This document shows positions 17,270 through 24,276 of a stretch of DNA of 64,000 nt, one piece after another. The notes below the pieces were generated by a model. The model was not told where the DNA came from. It made no database searches and saw nothing but the letters and a program-made list of their open reading frames with translations. The translations under genes and the position numbers were made by a program. How positions within the stretch are numbered: position 1 is the stretch's first letter; each line of letters opens with the position of its first letter. Source of the DNA: Caulobacter sp031457805 (GTDB lineage Bacteria; Pseudomonadota; Alphaproteobacteria; Caulobacterales; Caulobacteraceae); NCBI RefSeq assembly GCF_031457805.1, contig NZ_JAVDXI010000004.1, positions 310,001 to 374,000 on the forward strand, written 5' to 3'.

Positions 17270-17295
17270 TCCGCGCGCCAGGGCCTAATGGTTAC
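17270..17295 (-). promoter_or_regulatory. Putative autoregulatory sigma-F promoter of sigF-nrsF
   Basis: Minus strand GTAACC (17295-17290), exactly 16 bases, then CGGA (17273-17270). This is one mismatch from the sigma-F consensus GTAACC-N16-CGAA seen on the other side of the same gap. It would give a leader of only about six bases before the annotated GTG. Confidence 0.5.
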
Positions 17296-17359
17296 ATCGT
17301 GTCGCGACAGCCTGAAACGCCACCTCACGGCGGCCGCGAAATTTTGTTCAGCGACCCGT

Positions 17360-17385
17360 GTAACCTTGACCACGTCATGGACGAA
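17360..17385 (+). promoter_or_regulatory. Sigma-F promoter of the bufferin operon
   Basis: GTAACC (17360-17365), a 16-base spacer, then CGAA (17382-17385). It is an exact match to the published sigma-F promoter pattern and lies 62 bp before the bufA start. It links the operon to sigF directly. Confidence 0.88.
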
Positions 17386-17446
17386 CTCTCCCAAGACCGA
17401 GCGGCGTGAGGCCGGTTCGGCTCCACACCCACCAAGGAGAGCTTCC

Positions 17447-17728
17447 ATGACCCGCATCGTCACCACCGCCGCCCTCGCCGCCGCCATGGCCCTCTCGGCC
17501 GGCGTCTCGATCGCCGCCGCCGACCACCACAAGGCCGACGCTAACACTGAAAAGTGCTACGGCGTGTCCAAGGCCGGCGAGAACGACTGCAAGGCCGGCG
17601 CGGGCACCTCGTGCGCCGGCACCTCGAAGGTCGACTACCAGGGCGACGCCTGGAAGATGGTCAAGAAGGGCGCCTGCGTCACGATCAAGACCCCGAAGGG
17701 CATGGGGTCGCTGACGCCGAAGGCCTAA
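17447..17728 (+). CDS. bufA: Bufferin precursor (DUF2282, secreted four-cysteine peptide)
   Basis: 93 residues; ATG with AAGGAGA 8 bases upstream. A signal peptide (1-24) is followed by a mature peptide with four cysteines: Cys37 (EKCYGV), Cys48 (ENDCKAG), Cys56 (TSCAGTS) and Cys77 (GACVTI). The DUF2282 family members encoded beside MNIO enzymes are the bufferins, described in C. vibrioides as post-translationally modified peptides that bind copper. Reports place thiooxazole modification on central cysteines and a disulfide on the others; I cannot confirm the modification from sequence. First gene of a sigma-F-controlled operon. Confidence 0.9.
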   Translation: MTRIVTTAALAAAMALSAGVSIAAADHHKADANTEKCYGVSKAGENDCKAGAGTSCAGTSKVDYQGDAWKMVKKGACVTIKTPKGMGSLTPKA

Positions 17729-17751
17729 GCCCAAACCTCCGTTCAGTCCCC

Positions 17752-17789
17752 GTCACTTCCGGCCGCCCTTTTGGCCGGTCGGGAGTGAC
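17752..17789 (+). promoter_or_regulatory. Intercistronic stem-loop between bufA and bufB
   Basis: GTCACT (17752-17757) pairs with AGTGAC (17784-17789), and inside it CCGGCC (17759-17764) pairs with GGCCGG (17773-17778). No U tract follows, so it is not a simple terminator. Such a structure could stabilise the bufA message or attenuate bufBCD, giving more precursor than enzyme. Confidence 0.6.
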
Positions 17790-17809
17790 ACGCCTTCAGA
17801 GATTGCAAG

Positions 17810-18652
17810 ATGCCCCCCACCGCCGGCCTTGGCCTGAAAGCCCAGCACTATGACGACGCGACCCGTTGCGACGTCGCAGGTCTGTGGTTCGAGGTCCATC
17901 CCGAGAACTACATGTCGGCCGGCGGTCCACGTCTGGCGGCTCTGGAGGCGTTGCGCGCGCGCCATCCCCTCTCGCTGCACGGCGTGGGGCTGTCCCTGGC
18001 GGCCGACGCTGACCCGGACCCTACGCATCTTCAGGCGTTGAAGCGGCTGGTCGATCGCTTCGACCCCTTCGTCGTTTCCGAACACCTGGCGTGGTCGACG
18101 CACCGCGGCGCGCACAATCCCGACCTGCTGCCCTTCCCGCGTACGCGCGGGGCGCTGGCCCGCATCAGCGACAACATCTCGCGCATGCAGGACGCCCTGC
18201 GTCGCCAGGTGCTGATCGAGAACCCTTCGCTTTATCTTCCGCTCAAGGGACATGATCTGGAGGAGGTCGAGTTTCTCGCCGCGCTGGTGGCGCGCACCGG
18301 CTGCGGCCTCCTGGTGGACGTGAACAACGTCTTCATCAGCGCCCACAATCTCGGCTACGCGCCCGAAGCCTATCTGGACGCTCTGCCCGCTCACGCGATC
18401 GGCGAGATCCATTTGGCGGGGCACGCCAAGGATCCTGGCGGCTCTGACCTTCTGATCGACACACATGGCGCGCCGGTCACCGAAGCGGTCTGGGCGCTGT
18501 ACGCCCGCCTGATCGCTCGGATCGGAGCACGCCCCACCTTGATCGAGCGCGATGACGACATTCCCGACTTCGCCGCCCTGATGGCCGAGCGCGATCGCGC
18601 CGCCGCCGCGATGGACGCCCACTTGCTGGCTTGCGAGCCCGCCCATGTCTGA
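17810..18652 (+). CDS. bufB: MNIO family (DUF692) bufferin maturation oxygenase
   Basis: 280 residues, a TIM-barrel multinuclear non-heme iron oxygenase related to MbnB. Candidate iron ligands and core motifs: FEVHPENY (27-34), LHGVGLSL (56-63, His57), SEHLAW (90-95), IENPS (136-140), VDVNNVFISAHN (169-180), EIHLAGH (199-205) and DTHG (217-220), then TLIERDDDIP. The family converts peptide cysteines into heterocycles. With BufC it should modify the bufA product before export. Starts 81 bp after bufA; overlaps bufC by 8 bp. Confidence 0.92.
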   Translation: MPPTAGLGLKAQHYDDATRCDVAGLWFEVHPENYMSAGGPRLAALEALRARHPLSLHGVGLSLAADADPDPTHLQALKRLVDRFDPFVVSEHLAWSTHRGAHNPDLLPFPRTRGALARISDNISRMQDALRRQVLIENPSLYLPLKGHDLEEVEFLAALVARTGCGLLVDVNNVFISAHNLGYAPEAYLDALPAHAIGEIHLAGHAKDPGGSDLLIDTHGAPVTEAVWALYARLIARIGARPTLIERDDDIPDFAALMAERDRAAAAMDAHLLACEPAHV

Positions 18653-19409
18653 GTTGCTGGCTTTCCAGGACGCTTTCGTCGCCGCACTCGGGGGCGATGT
18701 CGACGCGCTATCGGCATGGTGCGCAAAAGACTCTTCGCCCGTCGGGCTCGCTGTCTATCGCAACACGATCGCCAAGGGCTGCGTCGATGCGCTCGCTGAG
18801 AACTTTCCGACGGTGCGAGCGCTCACCAGCGAGGAATGGTTCAGTGGAGCCGCCCTCCTCTTCTCCCGCGAGTCTCCGCCGAGCCATGCGGCGCTCCAGG
18901 ACTATGGGGCGGACTTCCCGAGCTGGCTCACAAGCTTCCCGCCGGCCGCCGAGCTTCCCTACCTCGCCGGCGTCGCACACCTGGACCGACTTTGGCTTGA
19001 AGCCCTCTTCGCCGCCGAGGCGCCGCACCTTGAGGCGACGGCCTTGTCGGGGCTTTCTCCTGAGACGCTGGCCTCAGCGCGGCTTTGGCCGCACCCCAGC
19101 CTGCGGTTCGCCGCGTTCGACGCCGGTCTACCAGGGCTTTGGCTCGCCGCACGCGCGGGCGATGAGGCCCTGGAACTGAGCGAGGCTCCGCAAGCGGTGA
19201 TGTTGGTCCGGCGCTCAGGCGTCGTCGCGACCCGCCTCATGCAAGACGGCGAAGCCGAATTCCTGCGCGCGGTGCGCGACGGCGAGACCTTAGGCCAAGC
19301 GGCCCAACGCGCCGCGAAGACCCAACCAGACGCCCCGCTCGAAATCCTCTTTGCTGCTCTGATCGCCAGTGGCGTCTTCAGCGGCCTGGACCTGGAGCCC
19401 CACGCGTGA
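18645..19409 (+). CDS. bufC: DUF2063 partner protein of the bufferin MNIO enzyme
   Basis: 254 residues. The N-terminal DUF2063 domain (about 1-95) begins LLAFQDAFVAALG and includes LAVYRNTIAKGCVDALAENFPTVRAL. The C-terminal half is predicted to be the part that holds the precursor, as for MbnC-type partners. DUF2063 proteins pair with MNIO enzymes and recognise the leader or precursor peptide. No catalytic motif was recognised. Overlaps bufB (8 bp) and bufD (4 bp, GTGA), indicating coupled translation. Confidence 0.88.
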   Translation: MSELLAFQDAFVAALGGDVDALSAWCAKDSSPVGLAVYRNTIAKGCVDALAENFPTVRALTSEEWFSGAALLFSRESPPSHAALQDYGADFPSWLTSFPPAAELPYLAGVAHLDRLWLEALFAAEAPHLEATALSGLSPETLASARLWPHPSLRFAAFDAGLPGLWLAARAGDEALELSEAPQAVMLVRRSGVVATRLMQDGEAEFLRAVRDGETLGQAAQRAAKTQPDAPLEILFAALIASGVFSGLDLEPHA

Positions 19410-19858
19410 CCTCGACAACTCTCCCCTGGCGCACGCCGCTCATCCTGCTGGCCAAGACCGCCGAACGGCTCCTGCCCCAGGACGTCCTGAGCCTTGTCGC
19501 GCGCCTCGGCGTCGCGGCCATCTTCTTTCAGTCGGGACGGACCAAGGTCGATGGCTGGCTGCACATCACGGACGGGACCTACGCGCTGTTCGAGACCGAA
19601 TATGCGTTGCCGCTGATTCCGCCCGATCTTGCCGCTCACGCCGCGACCTATTCAGAACACCTGTTCTCGATCCTGCTGGTGCTGGGACTGTTCACGCGGA
19701 TGTCGGCCCTGGCCTTCCTCGGCATGACCACCGTCATTCAGGTCTTTGTCTATCCCGACGCTTGGCCAACACACCTGTCTTGGACGGGGCTGCTGCTCGT
19801 TCTGATCGCGCGCGGCGGCGGCCGGCTCAGCCTCGACTACCTGACGCGAACGCCCTGA
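19406..19858 (+). CDS. bufD: DoxX family membrane protein of the bufferin operon
   Basis: 150 residues, GTG start overlapping the bufC stop. Four hydrophobic segments with the DoxX start pattern VARLGVAAIFFQSGRTKV and LFSILLVLGLFTRMSALAFLGMTTVIQVFVYP. DoxX proteins are small quinol-oxidase-associated or thiol-related membrane proteins. In bufferin operons it is the last gene; whether it supplies electrons for maturation is not known. No terminator was found after it. Confidence 0.88.
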   Translation: MTSTTLPWRTPLILLAKTAERLLPQDVLSLVARLGVAAIFFQSGRTKVDGWLHITDGTYALFETEYALPLIPPDLAAHAATYSEHLFSILLVLGLFTRMSALAFLGMTTVIQVFVYPDAWPTHLSWTGLLLVLIARGGGRLSLDYLTRTP

Positions 19859-19984
19859 AAAACACCCGCTCTGCGACAATTCGCCTCACACGTGAAGTGA
19901 TACGGTTTATTCTCGTTAAGAGTGTTTTTGCTCCTTGCGATCACCGTTACAGGAACGTTGTTCACATTCCTCAGGGGGTACGGC

Positions 19985-20485
19985 GTGGGCAGGCAAGACA
20001 ACACCTTCAAGTTCCAAGAGGCCGGGGTGCTCATCGTAGATGAGAACGCCGGCTTCATGGATCTGACGGCCCAGATTCTGATGGGCTTTGGATTTCGGAA
20101 GTTGGAGCGACGGGGGCTGAAAGGCGGCGAGACGCGCGCCGGCTTTGACCCTGATCTGATCATCGTCGACCCTTTTCCGGACATCGAAGCGGGATTTCGC
20201 CTCATCGAAGAACATCGCCGCAGACAGGCGGCCGGCTCGCTTCCCGCCGTCGTCATCGTCGTCACGGGGCACACGCCCCGGCCGTTGATCGAGAAGGCTC
20301 GACGGGTGGGCGCACACTACATCGTGGCCAAGCCCTTTTCGGCCAACACCCTGCTGGACCGCATCCTCTGGAGCACGTCCTCGGTATTCTCGAACATCGC
20401 CTCCTGTGACGCCGATGGCGAGGACGCTGACGAGGTCGCCTACCGGGCCTCGATCCAAAGCGCGGCTGCAGCGCTTCTTCAATGA
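19985..20485 (+). CDS. Receiver-domain (CheY-like) protein with C-terminal extension
   Basis: 166 residues from a GTG preceded by AGGGGG. An in-frame GTG at 19922 would add 21 hydrophobic residues with no ribosome site. The receiver fold runs about 14-130. The acidic pair is Asp19-Glu20 (LIVDENA), the phospho-acceptor Asp62 (DLIIVDPFPD), and the conserved lysine is in IVAKPF. The 35-residue tail (EDADEVAYRASIQSAAAALLQ-like) has no DNA-binding motif. The stop overlaps the next start (ATGA), so the two proteins probably act together. Role unknown. Confidence 0.82.
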   Translation: MGRQDNTFKFQEAGVLIVDENAGFMDLTAQILMGFGFRKLERRGLKGGETRAGFDPDLIIVDPFPDIEAGFRLIEEHRRRQAAGSLPAVVIVVTGHTPRPLIEKARRVGAHYIVAKPFSANTLLDRILWSTSSVFSNIASCDADGEDADEVAYRASIQSAAAALLQ

Positions 20486-20910
20486 CCGCCAGCCGCCTGA
20501 CACGCTTCGTGGACCTGCCGGGCGGCATCGATATCCGCACCGCGCTGATGCGCGCCCAGGCCAACGCCGAAGCCTATCGCGGATCGGCGATGGAACTCAT
20601 CGATCAAGCGATCGACGCCCTCATGGCCGCCGGCGAGGATGTGGATGCCAGCACCGCCGCGCGGCTAGCGGAAAGCGTTCGCTCTCTGGCCGGCATGTTC
20701 GAACTCGTGACTCTGGAGCAATCCGCCGCCAGCCTGTGCGACCTGATCCGTGCCCTGGTCGAGCGCGGCGCCTGGGACACACGCGCCGTGTGGGTCAATA
20801 TCAGGGCGCTGAAGATCATTCGTCAGCACGGCGACAGCGAAAACCTTCAAGAGGTTCTGGAAGGGCTGCGCCGGCTTGGCGCGAAGGCCGCGGCAGCTCG
20901 CCAGCCGTGA
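20482..20910 (+). CDS. Helical protein of unknown function, partner of the receiver protein
   Basis: 142 residues, almost wholly alpha-helical. Features: MRAQANAEAYRGSAMELIDQAID, a segment SLAGMFELVTLEQSAASLCDLIRAL, and RALKIIRQHGDSENLQEVLEGLRRLG. No signal peptide, membrane helix or histidine typical of an HPt domain (the only His is in RQHGD) was found. It is translationally coupled to the receiver gene, so it may be its output or binding partner. Confidence 0.78.
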   Translation: MTASRLTRFVDLPGGIDIRTALMRAQANAEAYRGSAMELIDQAIDALMAAGEDVDASTAARLAESVRSLAGMFELVTLEQSAASLCDLIRALVERGAWDTRAVWVNIRALKIIRQHGDSENLQEVLEGLRRLGAKAAAARQP

Positions 20911-20933
20911 AAGGCGCCCCGGGGCCACTGGCC

Positions 20934-21509
20934 TCAGTGCAGCGTAGGCCCGCGCGGGATCGTTCGCCGCCACAACTGACTGGTGAGCGCGTTGGCGACA
21001 CCCACCCAGCCAAGGTCAGGCGCCGTGCCGCCCCCGACCTTGCGGGCCTCAAGGGCGTAGGCCGCAGACGCCGCCAGCGAAGCCGTGGCCGCGCCCAGCT
21101 GCCCGCCAACACGTTTGGCGCCGAGACCCAGCCACAGGGCGTTGAAGCCCTGGACAAGACTCCAGATCGTCAGGGCGCGCGTCCGGGCGGGGCTCGACGG
21201 CGCGTTCCACGTCCGCAGACCCGACAGCGTCATGGCGATGAACAGGGGCGGCAGCAGAAGACTTGTGAGCGGTTTGGGCTGGTGCGCCACCGGCTCGTGC
21301 ATCTCGGCGAACTCGACAGCGTACATCTCGTCGTCCAGGGCCCGCTCGTGACGGCGGCCCATGATCATCGCCGCGATGATCGCGCCCCCCGCCAAGGCCG
21401 CGCCGACGGCGACCTGAGCGACGGGGTGATGGCGCTGCCGTTGGTCGAGCTCGAACGCTTCACGGCCGGCCAGAGCGCGGTCCCGCGCGGTTCCGTTGGC
21501 GATGTGCAT
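20934..21509 (-). CDS. TspO/MBR-like membrane protein
   Basis: 191 residues. After an N-terminal segment with one hydrophobic helix (32-50), the C-terminal 110 residues resemble TspO helices: PPLFIAMTLSGLRTW, SLVQGFNALWLGLGAKRVGG and DLGWVGVANALTSQLWR. These correspond to TspO's PPxWVF, NAxW and WVxFAxxLN elements. Typical TspO proteins are about 160 residues with five helices; the first helix region differs here. TspO proteins bind tetrapyrroles. Assignment is by motif order only. Confidence 0.55.
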   Translation of the reverse strand: MHIANGTARDRALAGREAFELDQRQRHHPVAQVAVGAALAGGAIIAAMIMGRRHERALDDEMYAVEFAEMHEPVAHQPKPLTSLLLPPLFIAMTLSGLRTWNAPSSPARTRALTIWSLVQGFNALWLGLGAKRVGGQLGAATASLAASAAYALEARKVGGGTAPDLGWVGVANALTSQLWRRTIPRGPTLH

Positions 21510-21674
21510 GCGACGCTCCTTGTGAACTCAAAGGGTTCAAACAGCCCAGTTCAGCCTTGGTTCCAGGCTTTTGGGCCGCTCGCGAACCATCATGACGGGA
21601 TAGCGCCGACGACGCAAAGGGTCGCTCCCATGCGCGGGGCTGGACGGCGAGACAGGCGGAGGAGAAGCTCTCAG

Positions 21675-22193
21675 ATGGCCAGCACGATCCGTACAGCCCG
21701 TTCTGAAGACCTTCAAACCATCCAGGCCATCGAAAGGGCGTCGGCCCAGCGGTTCTTGGGCGTGATGGACGCCATCGCCCACGATCAACCATCCCCTCTT
21801 GAATTGCTCGCCGCACGCCAGCAAGCGCGCGGTCTTCTGGTGGCGGAGGCGCTTGCAGGCGAGAAATCGACCCTGGCCGGGTTCGTGATGTATCGGTTGC
21901 TTGAGCAGAGCTTCTACATCGAACAGATCGATGTGGCGCCGGCCTTCGAGCGCCAACGGATCGGCGCCGCACTGATCGACGCGGTCGCGCATAGCGCCCG
22001 AGACGCGGGTTTGGCGCGACTGACCCTGTCGACCTTTCGGGAAATCCCGTGGAACGCGCCCTACTATCGCAGGCTAGGCTTCATCGACATGGCCGAGACA
22101 GACCTGACTCCAGGTCTGGTGGCGGTTCGACGCGAGCATCTGGCGCGGGGGCTCGACGAAACCGCCCGCGTCTTCATGGCTAGAAACCTCTAG
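21675..22193 (+). CDS. GNAT family N-acetyltransferase
   Basis: 172 residues, ATG with GGAGAAG 7 bases upstream. GNAT elements in order: IRTARSEDLQTIQAIERASAQ (N-terminal), GFVMYRLLEQSFYIEQIDVAPAFERQRIGAALIDAVAHSA with the acetyl-CoA loop (ERQRIG), and NAPYYRRLGF near the C-terminus. The acceptor is unknown. The stop overlaps tail-to-tail with bfr. Confidence 0.88.
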   Translation: MASTIRTARSEDLQTIQAIERASAQRFLGVMDAIAHDQPSPLELLAARQQARGLLVAEALAGEKSTLAGFVMYRLLEQSFYIEQIDVAPAFERQRIGAALIDAVAHSARDAGLARLTLSTFREIPWNAPYYRRLGFIDMAETDLTPGLVAVRREHLARGLDETARVFMARNL

Positions 22194-22669
22194 GCCGGCA
22201 GCTCGCCCATCGCCGATTGAAGGTAGTTGGCCTCGCCCAGCGACTTCACCAGCGACAGCTGGGTTTCCAGGAAGTCGATGTGCTCTTCGGTGTCGCTCAG
22301 GATCACACGCAGGAGTTCGCGGCTGACATAGTCGCGCGCCTGCTCGCACTGGATGATCCCGGGGATCAGCGTCTCGCGCCCTGCCAGCTCGACCTGCAGG
22401 TCGCTGTTCAGGCATTCGGGCACGGTCTCGCCGATCTTCAGCTTGTGAAGGTCCTGAAGGTTGGGCAGCCCCTCAAGGAACAGGATGCGGTTGATCAGCA
22501 TATCGGCGTGTTTCATCTCGCCGATGGACTCGTCGTAGGTGATCTTGCCGAGCCGCTTGAAACCCCAGTTGTCGTACATCCGCGCGTGCAGGAAGTACTG
22601 GTTGACCGCCGTCAGCTCGTTGGTCAGCACCGCATTGAGCAGTCGGATGATGCTGGGATCGCCCTGCAT
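22190..22669 (-). CDS. bfr: Bacterioferritin
   Basis: 159 residues. The di-iron ferroxidase ligands Glu18, Glu51, His54 and the heme ligand Met52 (IGEMKHAD) are present. The four-helix bundle has the normal length. It stores iron and is the partner of the upstream bfd product, which reduces it for iron release. It starts 153 bp after bfd on the same strand. Confidence 0.96.
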   Translation of the reverse strand: MQGDPSIIRLLNAVLTNELTAVNQYFLHARMYDNWGFKRLGKITYDESIGEMKHADMLINRILFLEGLPNLQDLHKLKIGETVPECLNSDLQVELAGRETLIPGIIQCEQARDYVSRELLRVILSDTEEHIDFLETQLSLVKSLGEANYLQSAMGELPA

Positions 22670-22821
22670 GGCGGCCTCCTTCGACGTCGAGGATTCGTAC
22701 TGCGGCGACCCTGGGGCAAGCCGAAACGGCCTTCAACCTGAATGTGTGCGAGTGTTTCGCGGTCTCACGGAATTCCGCAGAAACGCCTCTCGGTCGCGGA
22801 AAATCGCGTCGCGACGCAGGC

Positions 22822-23007
22822 TTATTCGGCGGCGTAGGCGAGCGCTTCGCGGCTCTCTTGGATCATCTGGCGCATCTCGCACACGCACTTGGCGCACTGG
22901 GCCTGACAGCCCTTGTGACGGAAGATGTCGGCCGGACGAGCGGCGCCAGCGTCGATAGCGGCGCGGACTTCGCGCTCGCGGATGCCGTTACAATTGCAGA
23001 CGTACAA
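22822..23007 (-). CDS. bfd: Bacterioferritin-associated ferredoxin
   Basis: 61 residues. The [2Fe-2S] ligands are Cys4 and Cys6 (VCNCNG) with Cys38 and Cys41 (QAQCAKC), the Bfd spacing. Extra cysteines are at 34 and 43. It reduces bacterioferritin to mobilise iron. Two Fur-like sequences lie just upstream. The same-strand order bfd-bfr supports the role. Confidence 0.93.
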   Translation of the reverse strand: MYVCNCNGIREREVRAAIDAGAARPADIFRHKGCQAQCAKCVCEMRQMIQESREALAYAAE

Positions 23008-23027
23008 GGAAAGAACGCCTTACCCGA

Positions 23028-23083
23028 TTGAGTGTCATTCTCATTTATCGCCTCGCGGCCGCTTTTGCAACTGACTCTCACTA
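23028..23083 (-). promoter_or_regulatory. Two Fur-like operators upstream of bfd
   Basis: TTGAGTGTCATTCTCATTTA (23028-23047) reads as TGAGAATGACACTCA on the bfd strand, a near-palindrome. TTGCAACTGACTCTCACTA (23065-23083) resembles the alphaproteobacterial Fur box (TTGC-AATGATTCTCATT). They lie 20 and 57 bp from bfd and between divergent bfd and thiE. Low iron should derepress bfd. Confidence 0.5.
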
Positions 23084-23138
23084 TGGTTAGCAGCGGCCAG
23101 AGGTCGCATACTGAGGCGAATTGGCCTAAAGCCACCGC

Positions 23139-23783
23139 ATGACGCTCGCCTGCCGCCTGTATCTGATCACCCCGCCCGCCCTGGCCGACCTCGCCCACTT
23201 TGGTCGTCAGTTGGCCCGCGCGCTCGACGGCGGGGACGTCGCCGCCCTGCAGATCCGGCTGAAGGACGCCCCGGACGATGTGGTGGCGGCTGCGGTCGAC
23301 GCGCTGGCCCCGATCGCGCAGGCGCGCGATGTCGCGGTGATCCTGAACGATCGACCCGATCTGGCGGCCCGGCTCGCCGTGGATGGCGTCCATGTCGGCC
23401 AGTCTGACATGTCGTGCAGGGACGCTCGTAAGCTGATGGGCGATCGGATGGTGGGCGTCACCTGCCACGACAGCCGTCACCTCGCCATGGAAGCCGCCGA
23501 AGCCGGCGCGGACTATGTCGCGTTCGGCGCCTTTTTCCCGACGACCACCAAGGACGCGCCGACCAGGGCAGAGCCGGACATTCTGACCATTTGGCAGGAG
23601 ACGATGGAGACGCCTTGCGTGGCGATCGGAGGGATCACCGCGGAGAACGCTGCAGGCCTTGCGACGGCGGGCGCTGACTTCCTCGCGGTTTCAGCCAGTG
23701 TCTGGTCCCATCCCCAAGGTCCGGACGCGGCGGTCGCCGCCTTGAACGCCGCGATCGCCAAGGGCCTGGCCGCCCGTAAGTAA
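23139..23783 (+). CDS. thiE: Thiamine phosphate synthase
   Basis: 214 residues, a TIM barrel. Motifs: LYLITPP at the N-terminus, LQIRLKDA, VILNDRPDLA, DGVHVGQSDM, GVTCHDSRH, ADYVAFGAFFPTTTK and CVAIGGITAENA. It joins HMP-PP and HET-P to make thiamine phosphate. The Arg-Leu-Lys substrate motif (in place of the usual Arg-x-Lys) is intact. No other thi gene is nearby. Confidence 0.93.
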   Translation: MTLACRLYLITPPALADLAHFGRQLARALDGGDVAALQIRLKDAPDDVVAAAVDALAPIAQARDVAVILNDRPDLAARLAVDGVHVGQSDMSCRDARKLMGDRMVGVTCHDSRHLAMEAAEAGADYVAFGAFFPTTTKDAPTRAEPDILTIWQETMETPCVAIGGITAENAAGLATAGADFLAVSASVWSHPQGPDAAVAALNAAIAKGLAARK

Positions 23784-23868
23784 TCCAGGTAACGCCGGTA
23801 TCTTGTGACGCAGCGCACAACGCCCTAGCGTCTCTCCCAGCGAACAAAAACAGGGGGAGACGCAGATC

Positions 23869-24276
23869 ATGAAGCGGCTCGTAGTGTGTTTGCTTGGCGT
23901 ACCGATCTTGGCCTTCGCCACGGCCGCGATCGCAGAAAACTGGAAACTGGCTCCCGGCGAAACCAAGACCTACTACGACGAGGATTTCACCCGCGTCGAC
24001 CAATCTACGGGACTGATCGTCACCCGGATCGCTGAGGGCAAGGCCAACGGCCCCTACAAGAACTGGGCGGCCTCAAAGGGCCCGATCCTGATCTTCGCCC
24101 TCGACTGCGCGGCCGACAAATGGATGGACCTGGGCATGGACTTCGACGGCTCCAAGGGCCTGCCCAAGGGCTGGCGCAAGGAAGGCAAGATCGACGACAT
24201 CTCCGGCGCCGTGGGCAAGGCCGGCAAGTTGCTGTGCGAGACCAAGGACAGCCTCCCGAAGGTCGAGCTACCCTAG
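23869..24276 (+). CDS. Secreted protein of unknown function
   Basis: 135 residues. A signal peptide (1-22, cleavage after AIA-E) is followed by a compact domain with two cysteines (CAADKW, LCETKD). AGGGGGAGAC precedes the ATG. No domain was recognised. The stop overlaps the ECF41 sigma gene tail-to-tail by 9 bp. Confidence 0.82.
   Translation: MKRLVVCLLGVPILAFATAAIAENWKLAPGETKTYYDEDFTRVDQSTGLIVTRIAEGKANGPYKNWAASKGPILIFALDCAADKWMDLGMDFDGSKGLPKGWRKEGKIDDISGAVGKAGKLLCETKDSLPKVELP

Noticed and set aside
20406..22193. Plus-strand 595-residue frame ending in an acetyltransferase
   Set aside because: Only the last 172 residues are GNAT-like; the rest overlaps other genes and has no motif. The real start is the ATG at 21675.
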